From Chrysophaeum taylorii (lineage: Eukaryota; Sar; Pelagophyceae; Pelagomonadales; Pelagomonadaceae): a stretch of DNA of 64,000 nt. The stretch spans positions 1-64,000 of the forward strand of contig JAQMWT010000093.1 in the NCBI GenBank assembly GCA_029834535.1, in the 5' to 3' direction. The notes below the pieces were generated by a model that was not told the origin of the DNA, did no database searches, and was given only the letters and a program-made list of their open reading frames with translations. Made by a program: the position numbers and the translations under genes. Below are positions 10,200 through 21,000 of the stretch, piece by piece. Positions within the stretch are counted from its first letter, which is position 1, and every line of letters starts with the position of its first letter.

Positions 10200-10607
10200 A
10201 TGACTGCACCCAATGCCACAGAACCCGCCGCCGCGATGGTCTGCGCCACCGGTCCGAGTGACGTTCAACAGAACCTGTTGATCGTGCTGACCGTGTCGAA
10301 CATCACGCTCCTGTTTCTCGTGGGACTCCTCGCTCGACGGCTCGAAGCCTTGCACGTCAAGCTGAGTCGATATATCAAATCGTCGCGGTCCACAAGCCAG
10401 AAATCGCTCGCCACGGCGACCGCGACGAGGGTAGAGACGACGCCCTCGCGCCCACCCTCGCCGGACGTCACGCGCGAGCTCGTTACCGGCCACGTGCAGA
10501 TGCTTCGAACAACTCTCTCCAACCAGAGCCTCAGGAGCAGTCTCTCGGCCGACGACTTCGCCTCGCTCCAGTGCATGTTGGGCGAGGAAGACGGCATCAC
10601 CATGTGA
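10200..10607 (+). CDS. Small single-pass membrane protein, unknown function
   Basis: A 135-residue protein starting MTAPNATEPAAA. One strong transmembrane helix spans about residues 27-45 (LLIVLTVSNITLLFLVGLL), followed by RRLEALHVKL. The rest is a Ser/Thr-rich, probably cytosolic tail ending EEDGITM. No family is recognised. The clean open frame, good start context and the 57-bp divergent spacing with the CXXC-MBD gene support a real gene. Confidence 0.6.
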   Translation: MTAPNATEPAAAMVCATGPSDVQQNLLIVLTVSNITLLFLVGLLARRLEALHVKLSRYIKSSRSTSQKSLATATATRVETTPSRPPSPDVTRELVTGHVQMLRTTLSNQSLRSSLSADDFASLQCMLGEEDGITM

Positions 10608-10962
10608 TTGCGGAGAAGCGCGATAACTACGCGCGCCTCCATCGAAATCTTTCCTCTCCTTGTCTTTATCTTTATCTCAATATGTCGAGTCTGGGGAGAT
10701 GGTACATGCAGGGTCTGGCATGCGCCCTTGCCTCGAGATCGTCGTCGTCACAACGCTCTCCGTGATCATGAAACAGAAGGTGCGGAAGTGCGCGCGGTGG
10801 TTGTTTCCTGTTTAGACTCGGGGAATGTTTTGTTTTGTTTTGTATGAAAGGTCGACAGCTAGGTGATAAGAGGTGGGGGGGGGGGCTTGAGGGTTTTGGT
10901 GCGCTCATCAAGCACAATTTCATACCGGAACACGAAACCGGAACTTGCGTGTGCTCGACCAG
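10608..10962. other. Intergenic region
   Basis: No gene is seen. It contains a TTTATC repeat (about 10667-10682), TTTTG repeats (about 10825-10845) and a poly-G tract (about 10873-10885). Just before the G tract is GTCGACAGCT, resembling the terminal motif of a dispersed repeat found elsewhere in the window. Confidence 0.4.
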
Positions 10963-11316
10963 ATGTTGCGAGGAGCCGGAATCCTGCGCGCGTCCGCCGC
11001 GACGTTCCAGCGCCGCGCCACCGGCGCCGGGACGTTCCGGATGGGCGCTCGGCGTTGGATGGGAAGCGGCGGCGGTGGCCACTTCCACGTCTCCCAATCC
11101 ACAAGAACGTTGGCATGGTTTACATGGTTGTCATGTGGTTGTGGATGATGTACCGCGCAAAGGAAGACGGGGCCGTCGTCCTGGTGCGTTTGTTTCTATC
11201 GTTTTTTGTGAGCTGCTCGCGCGCAGGGCCTCGTGCACCCGTGGGACGCCCACGGCGGCCACGGCCACGACCACGCCCACGACGAGGAGGAGGAGGAAGA
11301 AGATGACGAGGACTAG
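10963..11316 (+). CDS. NDUFB2: NADH:ubiquinone oxidoreductase subunit NDUFB2-like (one frameshift)
   Basis: Accessory subunit of mitochondrial complex I, inner membrane. The N-terminus is a presequence-like basic stretch (MLRGAGILRASAATFQRR). Then come GSGGGGHFHV, PIHKNVGMVYMVVMWLWMMY, RAKEDGAVVL and, after a 43-bp intron (11184-11226), GLVHPWDAHGGHGHDHAHD and an acidic tail. The H..G...VMW.W..YRAK.DG pattern and HPWD.HG.H tail match plant and fungal NDUFB2. A one-base deletion in CCC (11093-11095) separates the first part from the membrane segment. Adding one C restores the family sequence. Confidence 0.85.
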
Positions 11317-11489
11317 GGTGCGACCACCGAACGATGCGCCGCGAATTCCTTTGCGAGCGTGCGAAGATGAGTGAAGCATGTGATGTGCGGAGCGGACGAC
11401 CTAGCCACCTCTGTCATCACTCCTCATCGCGACCCTACAATAATATTTCTGCGTATATAACTTACAGAAGCGCAAGGAACGATCGTTGT

Positions 11490-12523
11490 CTAGAGAAAGG
11501 GAATTGCAATCGCCATCCCAACCGCGGCGCCAACAAGGGTGTTGATGAAGTTGATGACCTCGTTTGTCAAAATAGGTATGGAACCCTGCACGGTGGCGCC
11601 CAAGCTTTCGAATGTTGTGGCGACAAAGGCAGCGATGATTGAGGCGGGAGCTGCTGGCCATATAGCTGGAGAAAACCCGAGTTGAAAAGATTAAAAACAG
11701 TCGCACGTACGGACGAGGCCCACGGTACACGCGTAGGCGGTGATGACGAGCGAGCCGACCACGCCGGCGAGGGTGCCTTCGAGCGAAACCTATGTCGTCG
11801 TGCAGAATCCCAAAAACCGTCGTGACACGGGGGCGGACTCACTGCGCCCTCGGTCCCACGCGGGACTTGGCGCAACGTGGTGACGAGGTAGGTCGTCTTG
11901 CCGTAGGCCTTGCCGATTTCGCTTGCCGTAGTATCCGACAGCTTTGTTGCTAGGGAGGCCACGAAGCCAACGGAAAGCGCAGGTTGCCATTGCGGCCACG
12001 CCGACCCCGCGATGGCGCACAACGCCGCGGTCGCCGCAGATCCCCGTTTCGGGCCCTCGCGCGCCGCCGCGGCCTTCGGCGATGCCGGCTTCCTCCTTCT
12101 CCCGCTTCTTCACCTTGGTCACCAAGCTACCGCAGATAAGGTACCTGCACCCTCGTCATCACGTCTCAAGCTGGAACGCACAGCACGCATGTCGTGTAAC
12201 CACCCCAGTCGACGAACGACCCAAGCAGTATCTGCGTGCGTGTCATTTCAAAGAACAAAAACTCTGGCGGCTCAGGAACGCGCGACGCCCAACGCCCATG
12301 CGTGCGCGAGGCCCGCGGGAGTGAGAGCTTGCTGCTTGGCTGCGACGCCGCCGGCAGCGAGAACGCTGTTCAACGCAACAGCGCTTGCCACAGAAGACAT
12401 CTGCGGTGGCGTCGCACGCCGAAGGCGATGGCATCGATGCGGCCTCGTGATGGGCGGACGCGACACGAACGCGCGCACGAGAGGCAGCAACATCAACGAT
12501 GCGAATCTTGTTCCCATCGACAT
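11490..12523 (-). CDS. VTE6: VTE6-like phytyl-phosphate kinase (DUF92/TMEM19 family), plastid-targeted
   Basis: Family enzymes phosphorylate phytyl phosphate to phytyl diphosphate for tocopherol and phylloquinone synthesis in plastids. Five exons are inferred: 12523-12287, 12231-12182, 12144-11843, 11789-11711 and 11665-11490, with introns of 37-55 bp. The first splice is the least certain. Family blocks: ALTPAGLAHAWALG, CVLYLICGSLVTKVKKREKE, FVASLATKLSDTTASEIGKA, RGTEGAVSLEGTLAG, LTNEVINFINTLVGAAVG. The N-terminus MSMGTRFASLMLLPLVRAFVSRPP is a signal peptide with a Phe junction, then a basic transit-like region. A single extra G in the GGGG run (12042-12045) breaks the third exon. The protein has several transmembrane segments. 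Confidence 0.85.
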
Positions 12524-12591
12524 GTTCAGTTTCAGATTCGTTGCAGCTTCCGTTGCGTGTTGTCAGAAAGTCCTGTCAACAAAACTGCGTC

Positions 12592-13291
12592 ATGCCGCGC
12601 ACACCTGCTCTCGTCGCCGCCTTCCTCGCCTGGTCTGCGGTCGCCTTCTTGCCGCCCGTCGCCCCGTCCGCGACAACGCAGCGTCATGGCTTCCTCGAGG
12701 ATTTGATGGACAAGCTCGAAGGCAAGGACACCAAGCAGGATGACTGGAAGGAACAAATGTACCGCGAGCAGCAGGAGATTCTTAAGCGACGTCGCAAGAC
12801 AGGTTGTGATAGTCTTTATCCTTTTACGCACCCATCCATAGGCGGCTTCATCGACGCGGAGCAAGAGAGAGAGATTGCCGCACGGCGCAAGGCTGTCGCC
12901 TCTGAAACTACCGAGCTCCAGAAGTTGCAGCAACGAAACGACGGCAAGGACATCGTCGATGACTGGAAAAAAGTACGACGTCTCTTAGTAGCACCATAAG
13001 TCGCGGCCCAGATGCGCGACGCTGGCAAGTTCCGAACGGCGACCAAGGGCCTCCAGCGCGACAAGAAAAGCCAGCGACTAGGCTCGGCCGGCCTGCACGA
13101 TTCCCAGTGTACTCCGCAGAGGTGCAGCAATGTAATACTCTCCTCGCAGCTTTGCCGAACGGGTTGACGAACGCTTGCCGTACATCGATCGAGGCTACGT
13201 GGCCGACAAGAAGAAGCCCGCGAAGACCCCTAAGTCTCCGGCTGATGACTTTTTCGACAACCTCAAGAACAACTTGTTCGGGAATAAGTAG
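12592..13291 (+). CDS. Predicted plastid-targeted protein of unknown function, 192 aa
   Basis: Four exons (12592-12802, 12842-12972, 13012-13106, 13150-13291) with introns of 39, 39 and 43 bp give an uninterrupted 192-residue protein. The N-terminus MPRTPALVAAFLAWSAVAFLPP is a signal peptide with a typical AVAF junction, then a Ser/Thr-rich stretch: a bipartite signal for a complex plastid. The mature part is highly charged and helical (DLMDKLEGKDTKQDDWKEQM, DAEQEREIAARRKAVASE), with AERVDERLPYIDRGYV and FFDNLKNNLFGNK near the end. I do not recognise a family. Consistent phase across all splices makes the model strong even though the function is unknown. Confidence 0.8.
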
Positions 13292-13907
13292 TCGTCGGCA
13301 CTTCGTCGCCGTCGCTTCGGAGACCACGCTACGTCCCTGGTCTCTCTTCGCGCGCACTACGTCGACCCGCCGTTTTTTACGCCGATCTTAATCCCAAACA
13401 CGCGTGTAGCTCGCGGGCATTAATCGGCGCTCACTGCTTGCCTCTCTGCCTTACGTCCACCATCTGTCAACTGTCAGCAGTTTCTCGCTGTGGCGCGAAC
13501 ATAGCATAGCATAGCATAGCGCAGCATAGCATAGCATAGCATGCCCGGGGTGTGTGTGTGGTGCGTGAAGGATGTGGGTGGTTTAGTGGGGTAGGAGCGA
13601 TGCCCGGGGTGGCTCGTTGCTAGGGTTGAGTTTCAACATATAGGGACTTCGAGAACAATTCGTGATGAAGACACTACGAGTCTCTTAGCAGTCGACATTT
13701 AAAGACACTACGAGTAATAATACATAGTACGACTCCTACTTGTTTTGAAGGCATCCTATTGGCCGATCATTCACCCCGAGTCACAATTACTGGTACACAT
13801 CCAGGAGAACTCCGGAAGCGATGCGCGAAAATATGGAGCCCCACAACCCCACAATGTCGAATGATCTCGCGGCGTGCAAAACAGTGAAGGAGTAGCTTCT
13901 CTCGAGG
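13292..13907. repeat. Intergenic repeats: CATAG microsatellite and dispersed-repeat end
   Basis: (CATAG)n occupies about 13501-13542. It is followed by a G-rich block (GTGGTGCGTGAAGGATGTGG, about 13559-13578) nearly identical to one at 51615. TCTTAGCAGTCGAC at 13683-13696 is the terminal motif shared with copies at 17388, 17680, 43310 and 51588. No gene is seen. Confidence 0.7.
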
Positions 13908-15830
13908 ATGCTGCGAAGGCGGTGGATGCTAATGTGCGTGGTGGCGTTCGCGGCAAACGCGAGCAACCATGTCAAGAAACGCAAGGACCCGATACTTGCC
14001 AAGTGTCATCGTGTAAAGACGTCGAGGTTCGCGAACAGCCTTCGCAAGCAAAACAGGAGCCTGCTGGTGGTGGTGCAAACAATCACGCCGTCCAAGTCGA
14101 ACGTGTGCGAAGGCCTGCGAGCAGACTGGCGCGAGGGCCTAGGTCAATGCCTCGCCAAGCTCACCGGGCTGCCTGTTGTCGCACAGAACGACGACGGCAC
14201 TTGCGCCAATTGCCACACGCTCAAGAAGACCAGCTGCGATATTGGCCCACCACCCGGCCTTATAGTCGTACTCGGCGGCGGTGAGGACCCCAATAAGTCG
14301 ATGCGCTTCAGGTGCTCGGGGACATACTGCCGACGCACGGGAAAGTCTTTCGATATTGGCCTGGGACACTTTCCACCGCACGACTATCGCGCGGCATGCG
14401 ATGTCCACGCCTTCGACAAACGCCACAAGCCCATATTTTCTGGTCGGATAGACGCGACCTTCGAGCCATCGACACGCATCGCGTGAGTACCTCGCGTCAT
14501 GAAGCAGATTTTTCTGTCTGACCATCTTGCAGGTGGTTTCCGATACTTAATCCTCAAGCCGAGATCCGATCTCTCTGGGAGCGGTCGACTCTGTATTCAA
14601 CGAACCTCGAGAGCGACGGCGCACTACCAGAACTCCCGCCGTTGCCGAAGCGACAACCGAGGCTGTATCCCAAACCTAGCGATCCCAGCGATAGCGACTA
14701 CAGCTACCAGAAGAAGGCGATCGAGCCCGCGTTCGAGGAAGCTGGCCGCGTTCGCATCGACGTCATTCGGGACGACGCGTTCGCCAAACCACTCTTGCTG
14801 CCACCTCTCGAGAGGACACTGTACCAAGACACCGCCAAGGACGCTGACTGGAAACCGTCACCCTTCCAGCGCCCAACTGCTTTGTTTTAGACTACTCGTC
14901 GCGATGTTGCACTCCCAGGCGCGAACCGATGCTCATATATAGCGGCCAATACCGACCGAACAAGGGCCAGCTTGATTTTCTGCGCAAGCTGGACCCCGAT
15001 GCTCTGGGTATGACGCTCGGGAGCTTGTGTTGACACTCGCTTTAGGTCCCTTTATCATCGAGATGTTCGGATCTCGTGTCATGAATTCATCTAGCTTTCA
15101 ATCCGACGATTGGCACGATATCTGTCTCGAGATCGAGTCACCCCGGCTACGAGGGCGCGTCATTGCGCACGATGTTAGAATCCCGCACCTGCTCATGATG
15201 AAACGGATGGCTACAGCAACCGGGTGCTCGCTCGCTCGTTTTGACACGTGAACATCGTCGTGCTTTTGTAGGCTAGTGCATTACTCGAATGCCGATAGAA
15301 ACCCACGCGTTTTGTACGAAGCCTTGTACTTCGGTCTGCCGCTCTTTGTCTCAATCCAGTCCATGCCGTACATCGGCCTGCGCGCATCCAGTGTCCTCAA
15401 TTTTCCCGCTCAAGTCCCCAACTAGTGGTGCTAGGCAATGTCACAGTTGGATCCATCTCAGCGATGTGGACGAGAACGCATCAATGCTGAATAAACGCCT
15501 TCGCATTTGGACCGACTACCTCACGGAAAACGAGAGGAAGAAGCACGCGCTGCGCGTCTGGCTTCAACAAGAAAATGCGTCAGACACTTCCAGCGACTTA
15601 TCTGCGAGAGGCCGCAGCGTGCAACGGGGCATCTACAAGTTTGTCGAGAATCACCTCACCGCGCACAAGGCCTATCACATTCTGTGTGAGCGCTTTGGCC
15701 TTTGTGCGAATTCAGGTATGGATCACCTTATGTTGTGCTCTCCATGCGTTCCACAGGACACTATCTTGATGCACATTTCCCAGCGTTTTGTGTTCCCACG
15801 TCGCTCCGAGCAATTCACGTCCTGTGAGTA
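13908..15830 (+). CDS. Secretory-pathway glycosyltransferase, GT-B/GT4-like
   Basis: An N-terminal signal sequence (MLRRRWMLMCVVAFAANA) suggests Golgi or secretion. Exons can be joined through short introns at 14483-14532, 15008-15045, 15224-15271 and about 15716-15760. The middle reads MLIYSGQYRPNKGQLDFLRK and the C-terminal donor-site region NADRNPRVLYEALYFGLPLF, both typical of the second Rossmann half of GT4-like enzymes. Sugar and acceptor are unknown. A missing base in CCC (14872-14874) shifts the frame, and the exon junction near 15391-15426 cannot be settled. The 3' part (ASMLNKRLRIWTDYLTE ... SGHYLDAHFPAFCVPTS) ends near 15824. Confidence 0.6.
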
Positions 15831-15831
15831 G

Positions 15832-16131
15832 GTGATGGCCCCGTGGGCGAAAATAAAAGGAGCGTGTGCGAAGCGAAAGCTATGGCGTTTTGAAAACTGG
15901 GTTAAGACGCGATGGAACGCCTCTAAATTGATCAAGCACGAACTCAACATCTCCAAATCAGGGGATTGTCCATATAAAGCACTTGCCCAAACAAAGCTCA
16001 ATTGCCAAGAAGCTTGCCTCGAGATGAACGAGAAAGATCGGCGGCACGACGACCCTCGTCCGTGGTGGTTACCGAGTTTTGTCGACAAAACCACGCGACG
16101 ATCGCTCGGTCAGAAGCTGCTTCGGGAGTAA
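15832..16131 (+). CDS. Uncertain open reading frame, possibly 3' exon of the glycosyltransferase
   Basis: A 99-codon frame rich in Lys and Trp (KLWRFENWVKTRWNASKL, PWWLPSFVDKTTRRSLGQK) directly follows the glycosyltransferase stop. It begins just after GTGAGTAGG, which could be a splice donor. No family is recognised. It may be a 3' exon, a small separate gene or chance. Confidence 0.25.
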   Translation: MMAPWAKIKGACAKRKLWRFENWVKTRWNASKLIKHELNISKSGDCPYKALAQTKLNCQEACLEMNEKDRRHDDPRPWWLPSFVDKTTRRSLGQKLLRE

Positions 16132-17387
16132 CCATTCTCGCCCCTTTTTATTTACCTAGGAGCGCCGACGTCGCGTTTCTCAAGCTGCTCGCGTTGATTT
16201 TCCCAACCTCGCACACGTTTACGCGCACCACCCGTGTCATTGTTAGTCTTTGCTGACTCCTCTGCACATGCGAGGTGGCACAGCTGGCAACGCAGGTTAT
16301 ACAAGTAAAGACGCTGTGTATACCGTCGCGTGGTGCGCGTAGATGCTAGTGCGCGCAATGCCACGTTCATGAAGTCGCACACGAACACCCATGGATGCTG
16401 TTGATCCAAGCCGACGCCAATGCACCACCTTAACGCGTAATCAATGCGTAGTAGTGATGCAAAAAAGTACTCGGATGTTCAGCTTTTGCGGGGGCGAGCT
16501 TCGACGAAGCTGTTGGTGAGCGTTTTTAAGTGTGCGTGAATCGTGGTCTCGATGCGTGACCGGTTAAACGTGGTGGGTGATAATTGGGAATCCGAGATTT
16601 GGTACCCATCGGCAGTCGCGACATATGACTAGTCTCGACGTGCGAGTGGCCGACTGGCCATGGACGTTTGCTTCTTATCTGACCGAGGTCGTCGGCCTAT
16701 TACTCGGCCTTGTTGTGTCGCTAGCAATGCCGAGCTAGCACTTGTAAATGCTGATGGCTGCGGTCGCAACAGATAACCAGGCATGATCAACTGAAACTAC
16801 TTCGCTCTAAAGCTAAGGGCGATGTGCGCTGCGAAGTCGTATTTAATCTCGTGTGGGTTGTCATCGCGCATTCCCCAGTTGCGAGCTGCGCTGGCAACGT
16901 GGTCATCCTGAGCGATAATAGCTGCATCTGCCGGTCGACGACTTTATGAAACGGCTGTGCGGACGCTCCTCTATCAGGCGGGCGTTGCATTCATGTGTGA
17001 GTACGAAGGAGAAGACTCGTGGACCGTCGCCGAGAGGCTGGCGGGACAGCAAGATTTGTTTCGGGTGTATATGAGTGCGTGTTTTTGTTCGTACGATACA
17101 TACCAAATTGGTAAGATGACAAACCTTGACACGATCGTCGCTCTGCAAATTTTATAAGGGCGCTGTCGAGGCTGATCGCACGGGTCGGTGTTGCCATCAG
17201 CCCGATCATGTTACGCGGCGTCAATTTCTTCGAACATGCGCGTGTACAGGTAGCTCAGGGAGGAAATTCGGAGAATGAAAATATGAAGACTCCTTGCCAT
17301 GGTGGCTAAATTAGTAGGATGAGCAAAATATGCCAAGAATCCTTCAAACCCCTGAACGCCGTGCGCTTTCGCACCCCGCCCCCCCCC

Positions 17388-17701
17388 TCTTAGCTGTCGA
17401 CTATACCCATTTCCGTCTTCTAGGAACACCCCTCATGTCCCCACACTAACTAACTAACTAACTAACTTCAGACCTCTCCCGAGCATGGGAGCCAGGCCGG
17501 ACCGACAGGAGCCAGTCCGGAATCACGGGCCTGTAGACGAGGGGCGCCGAAAGGTGGGTCGGCGGAGAGTGATCATCAAGCTTGTCGCCATGCGACGAGG
17601 AGACCGCGATGTGACTGACAACCAACTCGTCCCCACACAACGCACCAAAATCCCCAAGCCATCACACGCACCCCTCCCCTCTTAGCAGTCGACCTTTAAC
17701 A
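17388..17701. repeat. Dispersed repeat copy 1 (166-bp core plus terminal motifs)
   Basis: The core 17466-17631 matches 31678-31843 with five differences and no gaps. It is preceded in both places by a CTAA tetranucleotide run. Two terminal motifs flank it: TCTTAGCTGTCGAC at 17388-17401 and TCTTAGCAGTCGAC at 17680-17693, each next to a C-rich tract. The repeat is probably a short non-autonomous mobile element. No transposase is visible. Confidence 0.75.
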
Positions 17702-17954
17702 CCTTCGAGCTAAAAGATCCAGAATTTAGGGATTGCAAAAAGGTAGAAATAGAAACGCGAGGCTCGTTATCCGCCGCGTTACTGTATCGAAGGCGACGCA
17801 AAAAAAATGAGGGGACGGAGGAGCCTACTATGTAACAGAGGACAATGGGACTTGACTCGGACGCAGGTTAGCGACGACGCCTTCGCACTTGCTGCCACCC
17901 GTCGGGTATGGGGCAATCTAAGCCCGCCGCAATCTAAGCCCGACGCATTTGCTA

Positions 17955-18045
17955 GTACAGGGGAGTGACCTGGGCCTCTCAGTAGGTTCGCTGCGCTCTC
18001 GACCTCTTAGCCACGTCGCAGCCTCGGGCATTCCAACCCAGGCCA
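17955..18045 (-). other. tRNA-like promoter element, possible SINE head
   Basis: On the minus strand TGGCTAAGAGG (plus 18003-18013) is a perfect RNA polymerase III A-box. A B-box-like GGTTGGAATGCC lies just 5' of it and a weaker GGTCACTCCC lies 3' of it. A full tRNA cloverleaf does not close, so this is not called a tRNA gene. A tRNA-derived SINE or decayed tRNA is possible. Confidence 0.25.
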
Positions 18046-21000
18046 CCAATGCGCATCAGGATGATGCACTCCGTCGGGCATAATCCCGGCGGCAGGACAC
18101 GTACGCCCGGCGGGCTGGCCCTCTCCCCTCGTCCCCAAGCCCTCTCTGTGTGCCAGCACCTGATGACTTCAGGGTGCCTGCCTTTGATGCCCTTCCTCCA
18201 CACGGCCCACGCTTCCGCACTGTATTCCCGTTTTATTTTTCTAAGAAGGTGACGAAGAGGTCGTCGAAGAGCGGGGTAGAGGAAACGGACCGCGGGGTAG
18301 AGGAGACGGACATACGCTGGTCAAAGGAGGACCTATGTGAACGGCAGAGAAGCCAACGACGACGAATACGCAGACTCAGGGGAGTGAGAACGAAGGATGG
18401 ACACATAGAAGCGGGCTAAAGCGCGGAAGGGGGTGGGGGAGGAAGAAGAGAAGGAGGGCAGGGTACGAGAGGGATAGGGAGGGTGAGGGAGCCTATGGTT
18501 TAAAGCCCGTCACCAGAACGGTGACTATATATCAGGTCCATAGAGAACCAACCGTCTCTCTGCCTGTTCGCGGCGCGCAGCATCCACCAGAGAACAGCTC
18601 GAGGGCACGCTGGTGAAGGCCAGCGATGGGACGTACGGCGAGGAGTGCGCAGGCACGGCCGCGATTGATGGATGATGCTGAACATGTGGAAGAGGCGAGT
18701 CGCAGTTGCGAAAGATGCATCGGCTCCATTGCGAACACCCATTTGTTGTCAACGATGATCAGTTAAGCGCTAGCAATGGGAAGGACATGGTCGAGAAAGA
18801 CGGTGCTGCATTCACCATGGTACGCAGCAACAAGCCCTGGCAGCCCCCTTGGAGGCGCAGTTGGACGAGTCCTAAAAACCATGTTGCTGCCATGGAGGCC
18901 AGTAAGAGCGCCAAGGTCGTGGGCATGACAGGCGCGTTGGGGCTCAACGAGAGATGCGCGGTGATCGACAGCGCGGCGTGTCTTTGTTCGAAGACCAAGC
19001 GAGGGTCTTGAGAACGGAATGCGGCCTTCTTGTACAGGAAGTTGGGTACCATTCGTTTCCAACCAACTGTGGATGTGATTGCGGTTGCCAAGCGACGAAC
19101 TGTGGCTGTCACCCTTCACCCTTCTCATATGCTTCCGAACTGCGCTCGCTGACAGCAAGCTTTCCGAGCGACCGCAGGTACCGCACCTAACGCAACTTTG
19201 AGGTAGCGGCAGTGAGTGCATATTGCTGCTCTCCCCGGCTTCTTTTAGCAGAAGTGCGCCGCGTCGAGCTTTTCCCCGACGCGCTGGTACTCGGTGGCGA
19301 TGCGGACGTAGCGGTGGTTTTTGCACCGAAGCTTGTACAGGATCTTCTATGCATCGTGCAGCGCATTCCACAGGCCGCAATCGCCGAGAAAGGGGGCTTG
19401 ACGGTCACGCACCGCCATCTTGGCGATTCATTCAGCGCGTCAGAGAGCGCAGCCCTGGTGCCAGCATTCAGTGTCACTTAGATCCTGGCCACGCAAATCT
19501 CATCAGCGCTGGGCCCACCACCATAGCTGAGCGCATCGGGGTATATCCGAAGCTGATTGTCGCAGCGGCTAAAGGCTTCTCGCACCAATTCCGCACGCCC
19601 AGGCCTGCCTTACTCTGCTGGACGCCCAGCGTCGCCAACCGCCAGCCATCGGCTATGACGGAGGTTGCCTGCGTCGAGACTCCGTTCATTCACATCGTGT
19701 CCGTGGCGATCTGGTCGTAAGAGCATTCAACGACGCTGAGACTCCGCCACTGTGAGAGAGTTCAACATGGCGGCGGCGTTCGGTAGGTCGTTGAGCGAGA
19801 CCGCGCCACATCGAGCACGGCCGACTTCGTCGGCCAGGTGAGCGGCTGTCCAGGACGCAGGTGACGCCGACCATTACTCTCCTGCCACCAGTACGATACT
19901 TGACGTTGAGCTTCACTTCAAAGTTTGGTTCCATCGTCATCTTCTCGATAACACCACGGACGCCCTCCAAATCGATTAGATCTGAAGCACGTCGACTTGG
20001 TCCGATCACCGACGCCAGCTTGCGTCTCAGCATATCCTTTACGGCCATTCCAAAGGGAACCTCTCGTCATCGAGCCTTCGTGAGTAGGTTGTTCTGCCGG
20101 CCGGTGTCAGGTGGCTCCATGCGGCAACGGCATGCGTCGAAGATCTCGAATATTCGGCTGACGTTGACTACTGCCTGGATCCTTTCCGACCGAAAATTAA
20201 CTAACAGTCCGGTCTCGAGTTTCCTCCGAGGTAGAATCCGGGCCGTGAGCTTCTTCGGTCCCTTCTTCAGTGGGATATCGTCGCCCATCGCGACCAACCA
20301 CGCTTCTAGCAACACGTCAATGGAACGATCTTGACGATTTCTAGATTTCAAGCCCAACCACGACCGGGCGCCAAGTCGAAACTGAATGTAGAGCTGCCAG
20401 TGCCGCACCACCGACATGAGATGGAACTCGTGCGTCTCTGCGAGTTCCTTTCCAAACGGCAGTGACGCAGTCGACCGTGATGTGCCTGGAGAAATCGCAC
20501 TTTGATAGAAGAGTTTGTACTGTAGCTCTGGAACCTACAGCTTGGGAGTTGGGATTGATTATTGGAAACCACAGCCCTGCAGCCCACAGCACGAGAATCG
20601 GCACGCACGATGAATTCGCGTCGACGTTTTGCTGAATCCGTGAAGCCATTTGACGAAGTGCACTGCAGTGCTGTACCCTATGCGTGCAAAGCGCCCTCAA
20701 CCGCCAGCTCACCCTGTTTCTAGGTGAAAGCCTGACCGCCGCCTTGAGAGTTCGTCGAACTTTGGCGCTTGATTCGTAGGTATGTTTTGCTCTGGTCCGC
20801 AAAAGTTCTGACACGCCAAAGCGGCGCCGGAGCTGACGCCGACGCGTCTGGTCGAGGATGCGGCTCCCCGTGCACTGCCTCGAGTGTGATGCGCGCAGCC
20901 AAACTTTGAGGCTGAGCAGCTGATGCAAGCACGATAGGCTCACCATTCGGCGGCGAAGGCTGCTCGACCACTTCCACCAACTTGTTCTCACTCGGAGGGT

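Noticed and set aside
11080-11096. 17-bp GT-AG segment in NDUFB2 as a mini-intron
   Set aside because: Removing it would delete the PIHK part of a segment that aligns residue for residue with plant NDUFB2. One missing C in CCC explains the frame better.
17964-18045. Functional tRNA gene on the minus strand
   Set aside because: The A-box is good but the anticodon and T arms do not pair; reported only as tRNA-like.
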